DNA of 64,000 bases from Daejeonella sp. (GCF_030695525.1 NZ_JAUYSS010000049.1:1-64000), one strand, 5' to 3'. Positions 8,935-18,288 are shown, counted from the first letter of the stretch. Notes: a model not told the origin generated them from the letters alone. Made by a program: numbers and translations.

Positions 8935-10191
8935 TTATTTGATTTGTGCGGATGTGCTCGCTATTGCATTCAGATCATAAACAATCCTTCCGTTGCGAAT
9001 AGTCATTTCACATTCAAATCTTTGCTTACCTTCATTTCTGTTACCTGCGATGTCTTTGAAAGCGAAATTTCCGGTCCGCACAGTCAGGATAGCAACATCC
9101 GCTTCGGTTCCAACTGAAAGATTGCCTAATTCAGGCCGCTTAATAGCCTGTGCAGGTGCCCAGGTACTACGTGAAATCACACCCTGAATGTCCATTCCCA
9201 TAGAAAGGAAAATAGAGAGAACATTTAGTTGATCTTTCATTGCACCGTTCATACTCCCGATATGAAGGTCTGTACCCATTGTATTGGGTAAAAATCCGGC
9301 CTTAATTGATGGAATCGCCTGATTGAAGTTAAAACTTCCACCTCCAAAACCAACGTCAAAAATAATTCCCCTTTTTTGTGCAGGAATTAAAAATGGCCTC
9401 AATTGCCTGGTTTTGAGATCAACAACCGGATCCCTTCTGCTCAGTTCAGTATAAACATGGGTATAGATATCACCCGGGCGAAGATACTGGGTAAACAATT
9501 TTTCGATGGATAAGGGGGCATGGGTATCATCTCCACCAAAATCGATAATTACAGGCATATTGGCCAGTTTGCCGGCTTCTACAACACGCTCTACCGGAAC
9601 CCAACTGGCAGCCGCAAAGTGTGCAAGTTTAAACCCAACTATAATATCCTTATTAGCTAATGCCTTATCTGCAGCTCTCTTAGCATCCATATCACTTATA
9701 TCCTGCTCATAAGGATCGCCTCTCATACCATCCCCAACGATATTTAAAAACGCTAATACTCGGGTTTTTGATCTGTCTATGATGTTTTTCTTAAATCTGT
9801 CAAATGATTGCCAGCCTGCGCCGCCACAATCAACGACAGTGGTTACACCTGAACGAAATGAATAAGGATCCGGTGCAAGGGCAGCAAATCCTCCACTATA
9901 TCCCCGATCATCTGTACCTGCAAAAACATGGGCATGCAGGTCAATCAAGCCTGGTGTAACATACATCCCTTTTGCATCCACAATCTGGGTGGCAAGTGCG
10001 GGATCAATATTTTTGGCAACAGCGGCTATTTTACCGCTCTGGATAGCCACATCCATCAATTCGTTTATATTATTTTTGGCATCAATCACATGGCCTCCTT
10101 TGATCAGGATGCTGTATGTTTTTGTCTGAGCCTGAGTAAATAAACCAAGCAATATAAGGCTGGTCAGGAGCAGAAAGGGTGTTTTTTTCAT
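8935..10191 (-). CDS. Exported amidohydrolase/deacetylase-family metallohydrolase, paralogue D
   Basis: The 418-residue protein is the first gene of the tandem array in transcription order. Its signal peptide is MKKTPFLLLTSLILLGLFTQAQ. HxH is His86/His88; the other centre motifs match paralogue C. A short insertion (DDTHAPLS) after the IIDFG strand lengthens the loop by the active site relative to A-C. Paralogue E at 19.3 kb also has a longer loop here. The 155-bp spacer upstream, towards the DgaE-like gene, holds a low-complexity inverted repeat. Function in detail is unknown; periplasmic deacylation of a small acid is the family-based expectation. Confidence 0.85.
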   Translation of the reverse strand: MKKTPFLLLTSLILLGLFTQAQTKTYSILIKGGHVIDAKNNINELMDVAIQSGKIAAVAKNIDPALATQIVDAKGMYVTPGLIDLHAHVFAGTDDRGYSGGFAALAPDPYSFRSGVTTVVDCGGAGWQSFDRFKKNIIDRSKTRVLAFLNIVGDGMRGDPYEQDISDMDAKRAADKALANKDIIVGFKLAHFAAASWVPVERVVEAGKLANMPVIIDFGGDDTHAPLSIEKLFTQYLRPGDIYTHVYTELSRRDPVVDLKTRQLRPFLIPAQKRGIIFDVGFGGGSFNFNQAIPSIKAGFLPNTMGTDLHIGSMNGAMKDQLNVLSIFLSMGMDIQGVISRSTWAPAQAIKRPELGNLSVGTEADVAILTVRTGNFAFKDIAGNRNEGKQRFECEMTIRNGRIVYDLNAIASTSAQIK

Positions 10192-10249
10192 AATCAGTAT
10201 TGTGTTTATAATAAAAATCGGTAGTATGTTTGGGCCAAAGATAAGATAT

Positions 10250-10346
10250 GAGATATGAGCAAGGGAAACCGGGATGTCAGCAATAAAGTTTGAGTATCGC
10301 TGACCATCTCACATCTCATATCTCACATCTCACATCTCACATCCCA
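10250..10346. repeat. TCTCACA-type tandem repeat with inverted partner
   Basis: Positions 10306-10343 are built from repeated TCTCACATC/TCTCATATC units ending directly against the stop codon of the DgaE-like gene. An inverted copy, GAGATATGAG at 10250-10259, matches CTCATATCTC at 10315-10324, so the RNA could fold into a long-loop hairpin. It may act as a transcript end or processing site. Confidence 0.6.
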
Positions 10347-11567
10347 TTAACTTATAGCTGCCTTCGCCAGCTCTTGCTGAATCCGTTTGGCAACTATTTT
10401 ATCCTCTCCATTCTTCAGCATAAATACTGTGATGTTGATGGAATCCTGACTGGTCATTACTTCAACTGAAGGGCTACCATCCTGAAGATTTTTCAGTAAT
10501 TGCCTTGGAGTAATTTTTACTTTGTTCTGATCCCAGGAAATTTTAATAGCTGGTGTGTGGTTAGCTACCGGAGGAACGAAAACATTCGCGCTCACTCCAT
10601 CTACCTTGGTTGCAGCGTTTACAATTACCGCAACCCGATTTTCCCACATTTTCCATTCAGCTGCATGGTCAGTATTGATATACTTATCCAAAGCAACATA
10701 CATTCCAAGAATTTCTTCCTTGTTCACTTTCATACCACGCCCGATATTACCACCACTTGGTGGTGCATTAAGACGTGCTGCAGCTATCAGATCCTTTTTA
10801 CCCATCAAAATTCCGGCACTCTGGGGACCGCAGATTGCTTTACCTCCAGAAACACAAACCAGATCAAAGCCAAGGTCATTGTACTTCCAAAGATTTTCAA
10901 CAGGCGGTACATCGGCCGCCATATCAATCATGGTTGGAATGTTATGCTTTTTACCGATGGCAACGAATTCTTCATGTTGAATTTTACCCATAGGTCCGCT
11001 GGAATTCAGGAACCACATCATAGCTGTCTTTCCAGTAATGGCTCTTTCCATTTCATCGGCAGTTTCAACCTCAACTACCCTGATGCCTGTATTGGTCAAT
11101 GCATGAACATAACCCACGTTATGTGTTTTTTGAACGATTACTTCCGAACGATCGAATGTTGAAAGATCAGGTAGTAAGGATACTTTCTTTCTATCCATTC
11201 TGGTTAAAATACCGGCAGTACCCAAAACTAGGGCCGACCAGCATCCTGCAGTAACCATTGCCGATTCGGCATGACACATTGCAGCAATTTTCTCCCCTAC
11301 TTTATCCTGCACCTCGTTTATCATTACGAAGTGTTTGGAAGCTGATTCAATGGTATCCACAACTTCACGATGCATCAATGATGCAGTCATGGTAGTGTAA
11401 GTACCGGCAGCATTAATAAAGGTTCGTAAACCCAATTCCTTAATCACATCACGCTTTGCAGCAGCTGCAGCAGGAGCAGCTAATGACTCCAATGGAACAC
11501 CTGTACCTACTGCTGCTCCTGCTATTGGGGCTACAGAAAGATACTTAATAAGATCTCTACGTTTCAT
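10347..11567 (-). CDS. Tat-exported DgaE/SelA-like PLP-dependent enzyme 1
   Basis: This is a 406-residue fold-type I PLP enzyme of the SelA-like branch that includes D-glucosaminate-6-phosphate ammonia-lyase (DgaE). Lys243 in CVSGGKAICGPQSAG is the expected Schiff-base lysine, and Asp215 (MIDMAAD) should pair with the pyridine nitrogen. The N-terminus MKRRDLIKYLSVAPIAG followed by an Ala-rich stretch is a twin-arginine signal; Tat export suits a cofactor-loaded enzyme. Phosphorylated sugars are not expected in the periplasm, so a non-phosphorylated amino acid sugar or similar compound is inferred as substrate. It precedes the four amidohydrolases by 155 bp and follows the SusD terminator, which matches the amidohydrolase plus DgaE pairing known from other bacteria. 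Confidence 0.85.
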   Translation of the reverse strand: MKRRDLIKYLSVAPIAGAAVGTGVPLESLAAPAAAAAKRDVIKELGLRTFINAAGTYTTMTASLMHREVVDTIESASKHFVMINEVQDKVGEKIAAMCHAESAMVTAGCWSALVLGTAGILTRMDRKKVSLLPDLSTFDRSEVIVQKTHNVGYVHALTNTGIRVVEVETADEMERAITGKTAMMWFLNSSGPMGKIQHEEFVAIGKKHNIPTMIDMAADVPPVENLWKYNDLGFDLVCVSGGKAICGPQSAGILMGKKDLIAAARLNAPPSGGNIGRGMKVNKEEILGMYVALDKYINTDHAAEWKMWENRVAVIVNAATKVDGVSANVFVPPVANHTPAIKISWDQNKVKITPRQLLKNLQDGSPSVEVMTSQDSINITVFMLKNGEDKIVAKRIQQELAKAAIS

Positions 11568-11607
11568 AGTATTATTGTTATTATTTATTTTGATTTATTC
11601 TTAAACA

Positions 11608-11639
11608 ATAAAAGGAGATCTACCGATCTCCTTTTATTG
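11608..11639. terminator. Strong bidirectional Rho-independent terminator after SusD 1
   Basis: A perfect 14-bp stem (AATAAAAGGAGATC with its complement) closes a TACC loop and has A/T tails on both sides. It lies between the SusD stop and the DgaE-like gene and should end, or sharply reduce, transcription from the SusC/SusD operon. Confidence 0.85.
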
Positions 11640-11701
11640 ATCTTATAGCTAATATACAAAATGAGTTAGTGTTTTCATATTGCAATCAGCATTATAACGT
11701 A

Positions 11702-13342
11702 TTAATTACTTTGGCCGGTAGCGGGACCAACATCCCACCACATTCTGCCCTGTAAAAGGTCAATCTGCTCCTCAGAGAAGTTTTGTCTTTTGATTGCTTC
11801 AAAGTAATTATCCGGGTTTACATTACGCTCTTCAAGTGGTAAAGAAAATCTTCTCCACATTTTACCGGCTGTTACGTTTCCAGGATAAGGAACTTTATTA
11901 CCACCCACAGTCCAGTTTGCATAATTGAAAACGGGATATTTGGTGCGGCGCCAGTTTGAGTATACTTCATAATCATTGCCCAATAAGGAAACCCATTTTT
12001 GTGTTGAGATTGCTTCAATTTGTTGCGCCAATGTTCCTGCAGCAGGATATGGATTTGCGGCTAAATAAGCATCTACCTGTGCAGTAGTGATAACTCCTGA
12101 ATGCGGGGCAACTGTTGGCCATAATGCCCATTGTGCCATCGCAGCTCGAACAGCATTGTTATATGCTGCCTGAGCAGTTGATCCAACACTCCACCCTCGG
12201 GCAGCAGCTTCAGCAATAATTAAATAGGCCTCCGCAGGTCCCATAGTAATAATAGGAGAACCTCTGTCGATATATAGCAGGGATGGTTCAGAATAGGTAT
12301 CAAAATCAGTTGGTCTGGTATTGATACTTCCATTAACCATTCCACGTTGAGTAGCTGGGGTATTATTGGGAGTATAAGATCCTCCTGAAGGCACCCAAAC
12401 TACAGAGATAACTGGTAAACGTGGATCTGAGGTATTTTTCAGATGATCGATAAATTTACCTGACCATTTACTTCCTTCTACGTTATCACCACCCGGACTT
12501 GTAAAATCACCTACAATGTAAGTGTTTACACGTGGGTTCATCTGACCAGTTACGTTTGCATATTTAATGTAAGCAATATCGGCAAATGCAGTCATCATTC
12601 CACCTGCCACTGCTTTCTCAACCCATAATTTTGCAGTTGCGGGTTCAATATCAGACATACGCATACCCAAACGAGCCATTAATGTATAACCAAACTTTTT
12701 CCATTTGGCTACATCCCCTTTAAAGTAGGGATCAGCATTTCCAAATACATTTGGTTTTGATGCGTCCATTGAAGTTAAAGCTGTTTCAAGCTCTGTCAAC
12801 ATTGCAGTATAGATACTTTTTTGGGTATCATATTTAGGCTTGAGGTTATCAAGACCCTTCATTGCTTCTGAATATGGCATATCACCCATCAAATCAGTTT
12901 GCTGGTGGAAAGCCAAAATTCTGAGTATCTCAACAGCAGCACGCTTATTTACATTTTCAGCACCGGGAATCTCCTTGGTTAATTGCAACAGACGGTTCCA
13001 GCTAACAGGGATCGTATTGTTAACACTATTATTAGTAGGGCCTACACCTCTGTAAATATTAAAATTACCTGCAGTACCATTAAAATTATAAAATTTATCA
13101 CCAGTTGCGGGTACTTCTTTATAGGAAGAAAAGTATTGTAGACCCTGCCCTAATGCACGGTAATTCTCACCAGGTACACTGCCCAGAACCGCAGCAGTAA
13201 AAGAATATTCTGGAATTACATATTCAATGGCATCCGGGTTCCTGTTCAGGTCAGTCAGCTTCTCGGTATTACACGATTGCATCGTTGAAACCACAAGAAC
13301 AGCTCCGGCCGCATATATCAATTTTAAAAATGTCTTTTTCAT
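11702..13342 (-). CDS. SusD/RagB-family nutrient-binding outer-membrane lipoprotein 1
   Basis: The 546-residue lipoprotein has a lipobox MQSC at about residue 24 followed by NTEKLTDLNRNPDAIE, typical of the SusD-like_2 type. TPR-like helices span the first half (for example AAVEILRILAFHQQTDLMGDMPYSEA), and the C-terminal region includes the usual EQIEAISTQKWVSLLGNDYEVYSNWRR stretch. It caps the SusC barrel and delivers oligosaccharide or other nutrient to it. It starts 17 bp after the SusC stop and is followed by a strong terminator. The ligand cannot be told from sequence. Confidence 0.93.
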   Translation of the reverse strand: MKKTFLKLIYAAGAVLVVSTMQSCNTEKLTDLNRNPDAIEYVIPEYSFTAAVLGSVPGENYRALGQGLQYFSSYKEVPATGDKFYNFNGTAGNFNIYRGVGPTNNSVNNTIPVSWNRLLQLTKEIPGAENVNKRAAVEILRILAFHQQTDLMGDMPYSEAMKGLDNLKPKYDTQKSIYTAMLTELETALTSMDASKPNVFGNADPYFKGDVAKWKKFGYTLMARLGMRMSDIEPATAKLWVEKAVAGGMMTAFADIAYIKYANVTGQMNPRVNTYIVGDFTSPGGDNVEGSKWSGKFIDHLKNTSDPRLPVISVVWVPSGGSYTPNNTPATQRGMVNGSINTRPTDFDTYSEPSLLYIDRGSPIITMGPAEAYLIIAEAAARGWSVGSTAQAAYNNAVRAAMAQWALWPTVAPHSGVITTAQVDAYLAANPYPAAGTLAQQIEAISTQKWVSLLGNDYEVYSNWRRTKYPVFNYANWTVGGNKVPYPGNVTAGKMWRRFSLPLEERNVNPDNYFEAIKRQNFSEEQIDLLQGRMWWDVGPATGQSN

Positions 13343-13359
13343 GTTCTTAGATTTTAGTA

Positions 13360-16300
13360 TTAGAATCTTAAATTCAGGTTAAAGCCAATATTTCTGGTTC
13401 TTGGCATAGCCACACCCTGACTTCCCTGAGCGTTACCTACAGTTTCCTGAACCTCAGGATCGATACCGGCTTCCTTGGTTCTCTTATCCTGATACAGGAT
13501 CGCCAGATTCAAACCGGTAATACCGATAGAAGCAGACTGAACCCGCATGAACTTAAGTGCACTTACAGGAAGATTGTATTTGAATACTGCACGACGTAAT
13601 TTGACAAAGTCAGTTTTGTAAACCCACATACCTGCATAAGCATTACCATAGTTATTGTAATAAGTATCCAAATCCACAACAGACCATACTCTGGTGAAAG
13701 GAGCTCCAGCCTGATCAACACCAGTGACTGTTAAACCTCCTTCACGACCCGGAAGTGTCTGTGGAGTATGTCCGAAACGGGTTGCATACTGAATCAGGTT
13801 ACTATAACCTACTGCACCAAATTTAGAATCAATATCCACAGTTAAGCTGAAGCGTTTGTATCGGAAGTTATTTCCAAGTCCCATCAGATATGGCGGGTTA
13901 CCAACACCTATATCAGCAAGCACTCTGTCCTCATAACCGGTTGCCCTGTTATAAACTAAAGTTCCATTGGCATCCCTTCTCATAACCCAGGCACGAACTG
14001 TTGAATACGGTAAACCAACAGCATTGATCATGGTTGGACCACCGATACCTGAACCTAAGGTTAATACATCGATCCCTTCTGCTAATTCAACGATTTTACT
14101 CATGTTATAACCAAAGTTATAATTCACATCCCATGAGAAGTTATCCTTCTTAACAGGAGTGCCTGTTAAACTAATTTCCCAACCTTTGTTAGTCACCAGG
14201 CCAAGATTTCTTCTACCTGCTGCAAATCCTGTAGCTCCTGAAATAGGTGGAGAAAGAATATCATTTCGGGTTCTTCTTGAATAATAATTCACGTCTAATC
14301 CAATACGGCTGTTTAACATTTGAACTTCAAAACCACCTTCAATAGTTGCAACAGTTACCGGACGAATATTTGGATTATTTAATGTATTAGGATTACTTAA
14401 TGTCGGAATTCCGTAAGCATTCACAGTACTTACAGCATAAGTCTGATTGATACTACCTGCATTAACAGTAGCACTACCCACTTCAGCCCATGAAGAACGT
14501 AATTTCGCATAATCCATGAATTTTGGCATTTTCACAACCTCTGAAAGGATAAAACTGGCACCTACAGAAGGATAGAAGATTGAGTTAAATCCGGGATTTA
14601 ATACCGAGAACCAATCCTGACGACCTGTTACAGTTAAGTAGAAGAGGTTATTGTAATCAATATTTGCTTCTCCAAATACTGAATTTGTACCAACAGAACC
14701 TTGGTTGGCATTTACGAGATCTCTGTTAACCAAATTGGTGATACTGTAAAAATCAGGAATAACCCATTGGTTACCATTAGCTAAATTACCTTTATTGAAA
14801 TCCCTTTCACTCTGAACACCACCCAAAATGTTTAATCCTATTTTATCTTTCAGGAATCTTTCATTGTAGTTTACGATGCCCTGGAAGTTAGTTTTATCAT
14901 CCTGAGATGTTGAAGATTGAAAATAGCCAAGCGGAGTAAATGCATTTGTTTTAGGCACGTAGAACTGATCTGTATAATAATTGAAATCACGTGCAACAGT
15001 ACCTTTTACAAATAAGTTAGGTAAAATATTAGCCTGAACACTTGCACGTCCAATTAAACGCTGACGTGTATCCTCATTACCCAATTGGTAAGCAGCATAA
15101 TAAGGATTAACTGCAGCAGGTACCGGGTTCCACTCTAATTCCCTTCCGGTTGCAGCATTGATACCCGGTCTGTTTGGATCGCCACGCATGTTGCGCACAT
15201 CCACTGTATTTGCAGCAAGGTATACTGGCCAGGCAGCGTTAATCTCTGCATATCCTACACCCGGTCTATTGAAACCTTCAACCAAATTGTATTGAACACT
15301 TGATTCGATGGTCAAGAAATCATTCTTACCCATTTTACCTGTAACATTCAGGTTAGCAGTCTTTCTTTTATAATCAGAATTAGGCTGCTGATCCTTTGCA
15401 CGCAGATCACTCACAGACAACCTCATTCTCAATTTTTCACTACCTGCATTGAACGCTACTGTATTAGTAATATTCTGGCTTGTCTCATAAAAATTTTTGA
15501 TATTATCCTTTACATAAAATGGTGAGTATGGACGCATAACTCCATCAAACTGCATTACCATCGAACCATCCATTTTTGCACCATAGGATAAACGACCTGA
15601 ACTTAATGCTGCAGCAGCAGTTGCAGGCTTTACACCATCATTTCCTTGTCCATATTCATATTGGAAGTTTGGAAAAACCGATGGAGAACCAAAGTTTGCA
15701 TCAGAAGTAACTTCAATACCAACACCTTTTTGAGCTGAACCTTTCTTGGTTGTAATCAAAATTACCCCATTCGCAGCCTGACTTCCGTAAAGAGCAGCAG
15801 CGGCACCACCTTTCAACACTGAGATTGTTGCGATATCATCAGGGTTCATACTTGATATACCATCGCCACGGTCAACGTTAAGTCCGCTTGTGCTTGTGCC
15901 AGGTCCACGATTTGAATTATTGATTGGCATCCCATCCACAACATAGAGAGGCTGTTGGTTACCATTCAAAGAAGTATTACCACGAATTACTACACGACTG
16001 GAACCACCTGCTCCTGAATTAGCCTGAGTTGCATCCACACCGGCAATTTTACCGGTAAGTGAATTTGCGATGTTATTCTGACGTGATTCAGTAAAGTCAT
16101 CACCACGCACTTCCTGTACCGCATAGCCCAAACCTCTTTTAGCTTTGGTAACACCAAATGCAGTAACAACTACCTCACTTAATGCCTGACGGTCTTCAAC
16201 CATGGTAACATTCACATTGGTTCTACCGTTTACTGCAACTTCCTGAGTAACATAACCAATATAGGTAAATACCAAAGTAGCATTATCAGGAGCGTTTAAA

Positions 16301-16932
16301 ACAAAATTACCGTTAACATCAGTTGACACACCAGTGTCAGAGCCTTTCACACGAACACTTACACCAATTAAAGCTTCGCCGGTAGCATCAATTACCTTAC
16401 CGCGAATATCTGCACGCTTCTGTTCGATTTTAAAAGCAGAAACCGTTGCGGATGAAGAGGCATTAAACGATTTAGAATCACGATTATCCGGAAATAAAGA
16501 AAATTTAGAGGTCTGCTCCAAAAAGCGTTCATCCCTTCTTTTCAGGATAATTGTATTTTCTGTAATGGTATAGGTTAAGGGTTGGTTTTTGAAAACCTGA
16601 TCCAGCACTTCTTCTAAAGAAGAATTTTTTGCATTCACAGTAACAGGTACTGTATTTCTCAGCAATCTGGTATTATAAAGAAAATCATAACCGGTTTGCT
16701 TTCTGATTTCAGTAAAGACTTTATCCAGGTTAGAATTTTTTTCATTTAACGTAACATTTTGCGAGAAGCCTTTCGCATTTACCTGCAAAAAAGCAACTAA
16801 AACTAAAATGGTGGTTAGCTTCATAATTCGTAACGTTTGATTCGAGACTATCTTTATTAGTCTCCTGCCGGAAGAATTACCGGCATTGTAAATACAGGAA
16901 ATATTGCATTCACTTAGTAAAACATTTTTCAT
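13360..16932 (-). CDS. SusC/RagA-type TonB-dependent transporter 1 with STN domain
   Basis: The 1190-residue outer-membrane transporter has, in order, an N-terminal extension, a signal peptide (about residues 37-58, MKLTTILV to GFSQ), an STN secretin/TonB short domain (about 60-115), a carboxypeptidase-regulatory-like beta domain (about 170-250), the TonB plug (about 255-390, with VVIRGNTSLNGNQQPLYVVDG) and a 22-strand barrel ending in aromatic LNLRF. The STN domain signals that it talks to the FecR anti-sigma factor encoded upstream. It works with SusD as an energy-driven importer of ligand. The extension before the signal peptide is common in SusC proteins of this group, so the upstream start is kept. 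Confidence 0.93.
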   Translation of the reverse strand: MKNVLLSECNISCIYNAGNSSGRRLIKIVSNQTLRIMKLTTILVLVAFLQVNAKGFSQNVTLNEKNSNLDKVFTEIRKQTGYDFLYNTRLLRNTVPVTVNAKNSSLEEVLDQVFKNQPLTYTITENTIILKRRDERFLEQTSKFSLFPDNRDSKSFNASSSATVSAFKIEQKRADIRGKVIDATGEALIGVSVRVKGSDTGVSTDVNGNFVLNAPDNATLVFTYIGYVTQEVAVNGRTNVNVTMVEDRQALSEVVVTAFGVTKAKRGLGYAVQEVRGDDFTESRQNNIANSLTGKIAGVDATQANSGAGGSSRVVIRGNTSLNGNQQPLYVVDGMPINNSNRGPGTSTSGLNVDRGDGISSMNPDDIATISVLKGGAAAALYGSQAANGVILITTKKGSAQKGVGIEVTSDANFGSPSVFPNFQYEYGQGNDGVKPATAAAALSSGRLSYGAKMDGSMVMQFDGVMRPYSPFYVKDNIKNFYETSQNITNTVAFNAGSEKLRMRLSVSDLRAKDQQPNSDYKRKTANLNVTGKMGKNDFLTIESSVQYNLVEGFNRPGVGYAEINAAWPVYLAANTVDVRNMRGDPNRPGINAATGRELEWNPVPAAVNPYYAAYQLGNEDTRQRLIGRASVQANILPNLFVKGTVARDFNYYTDQFYVPKTNAFTPLGYFQSSTSQDDKTNFQGIVNYNERFLKDKIGLNILGGVQSERDFNKGNLANGNQWVIPDFYSITNLVNRDLVNANQGSVGTNSVFGEANIDYNNLFYLTVTGRQDWFSVLNPGFNSIFYPSVGASFILSEVVKMPKFMDYAKLRSSWAEVGSATVNAGSINQTYAVSTVNAYGIPTLSNPNTLNNPNIRPVTVATIEGGFEVQMLNSRIGLDVNYYSRRTRNDILSPPISGATGFAAGRRNLGLVTNKGWEISLTGTPVKKDNFSWDVNYNFGYNMSKIVELAEGIDVLTLGSGIGGPTMINAVGLPYSTVRAWVMRRDANGTLVYNRATGYEDRVLADIGVGNPPYLMGLGNNFRYKRFSLTVDIDSKFGAVGYSNLIQYATRFGHTPQTLPGREGGLTVTGVDQAGAPFTRVWSVVDLDTYYNNYGNAYAGMWVYKTDFVKLRRAVFKYNLPVSALKFMRVQSASIGITGLNLAILYQDKRTKEAGIDPEVQETVGNAQGSQGVAMPRTRNIGFNLNLRF

Positions 16933-17015
16933 ATTTTTACTTTTTAAGTTTTAGGGTTAATAATTAATTTTCGTCCTCACGGAATTTAATACAAGAAATT
17001 AATCTGAAACTAATT

Positions 17016-17046
17016 CCGTCCCGGGGCGCAATCCGGGGCGGTTTTT
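17016..17046 (+). terminator. Antisense-facing hairpin with T-run upstream of SusC 1
   Basis: CCGTCCCGG (17016-17024) pairs with CCGGGGCGG (17033-17041), 9 bp with one G-T pair, followed by TTTTT on the plus strand only. No plus-strand gene is nearby, so it would terminate a transcript running antisense to the start of SusC. Confidence 0.6.
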
Positions 17047-17109
17047 CATTTTAATCCCTTTTGTAAAATTAGCTTGTATCTGTTTTCATCATACTATTTG
17101 GATTTAGGT

Positions 17110-18288
17110 TTATGGCATTGATTTAACTTTTAATTTCTTTCCTTTTACAGTGAATTTCACACCCCCGCTTTCTTCCATTATTTTAAGAACCGCAGAAATT
17201 TTCACGTCATTTGAAATGAAGCCGGTAAATTCATCATTCGGCATTTTACCTTCATAGACCAGTTCAACATCATACCAGCGTTCAATTTCACGCATAATCT
17301 CCATGATTGGAGTATTTTTGAATTTGAAATAGCCATTTTTCCATGCCACAGCCTTTTCTGTATCGGCACTCTTTATCCGAATAGCTGATTGGGTGGATTT
17401 AGTCAGGGACTGCTCCCCGGGTTTAAGCAGCCTGGTATTCGCGACAACATTTGGATTAGAATTTAGAATAACCTTAACACTTCCTTCCAATAGAGTTGTC
17501 TTAACATAATCCTCATCATCGTAAGAATTTATGTTAAAATGTGTACCCAAAACTTCAACCATTTGATTTCCGCTTTGTACACGAAAAGGAATATTTTTAT
17601 TGGGTGAAATCTCAAAATAAGCTTCACCTTTGAGCTGAACCTTACGTTCATTTCCAGCAAAGGTGGTAGGATAGCTTAGTGTTGATGCCGAATTTAACCA
17701 AACCCTGCTCCCATCAGGCAAACGAACCTGAAACTTTCCACCTTTTGGGGTTTGAATGGTATTGATGACAGAACGCGTTGACATGAATTTAGTCCGGTCA
17801 ATAGTGTTATTTTCATAAACAATCTGTCCGTTTTCTGTTTTAGTAATGGCAATATTCCCCTGACTTGCAAGCAAACCATTGGCCGCATCATCCAAACTGA
17901 TTTTTGAACCGTCTGCAAGAGTTAAAATTGCTTTATTATAACCAGGAGCAATATCATTCCTGACATCTATCTCGGCAAAAGATTCAGGTTCTGCTATCTC
18001 TCTGTTTGAGTAAAAATAGAGTCCGGTGGTGATAGCCAGCAAAATCATCGCTGCTATTGAAATGGATTTCAGATAATAAAATCTGTAAGAATACTGATCC
18101 TCTTCAACAGGATGTATTGATTCCTGTATTTTCTCAAAGATATTATCTCCAACATGATCAATTTCCTGATCAATTTCAGATTGATTCTGAAAACTCCCAT
18201 AAAAATTAAGAAGGCGCTGTTCTTCCTCCAAAGAGGCCTCTCCGGCGATATACTTATCCAATAATTTTTGAAAATCTTTCTTATTCAA
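17110..18288 (-). CDS. FecR-family anti-sigma factor 1
   Basis: The 392-residue single-pass inner-membrane protein has an N-terminal cytoplasmic anti-sigma domain (about 1-80), a membrane helix (about 92-111, SISIAAMILLAITTGLYFY) and a periplasmic FecR domain (VINTIQTPKGGKFQVRLPDGSRVWLNSAS, then LKGEAYFEI). DUF4974-like sequence closes the C-terminus (FKFKNTPIMEIMREIERWYDVELVYEG). It holds the neighbouring ECF sigma factor and releases it when SusC's STN domain reports ligand. It lies between the sigma gene (181 bp upstream) and SusC (177 bp downstream). The long spacer to SusC contains the antisense-facing hairpin. Confidence 0.92.
   Translation of the reverse strand: MNKKDFQKLLDKYIAGEASLEEEQRLLNFYGSFQNQSEIDQEIDHVGDNIFEKIQESIHPVEEDQYSYRFYYLKSISIAAMILLAITTGLYFYSNREIAEPESFAEIDVRNDIAPGYNKAILTLADGSKISLDDAANGLLASQGNIAITKTENGQIVYENNTIDRTKFMSTRSVINTIQTPKGGKFQVRLPDGSRVWLNSASTLSYPTTFAGNERKVQLKGEAYFEISPNKNIPFRVQSGNQMVEVLGTHFNINSYDDEDYVKTTLLEGSVKVILNSNPNVVANTRLLKPGEQSLTKSTQSAIRIKSADTEKAVAWKNGYFKFKNTPIMEIMREIERWYDVELVYEGKMPNDEFTGFISNDVKISAVLKIMEESGGVKFTVKGKKLKVKSMP

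Noticed and set aside
10306-10343. A CRISPR array in the TCTCACATC repeats
   Set aside because: The units are nine bases long and contiguous without spacers, and there are no cas genes.
10500-11162. A 220-residue plus-strand frame opposite the DgaE-like gene
   Set aside because: It lies wholly inside a gene with clear family motifs, has no recognisable domain and is rich in Cys/His/Tyr as expected of an antisense shadow.
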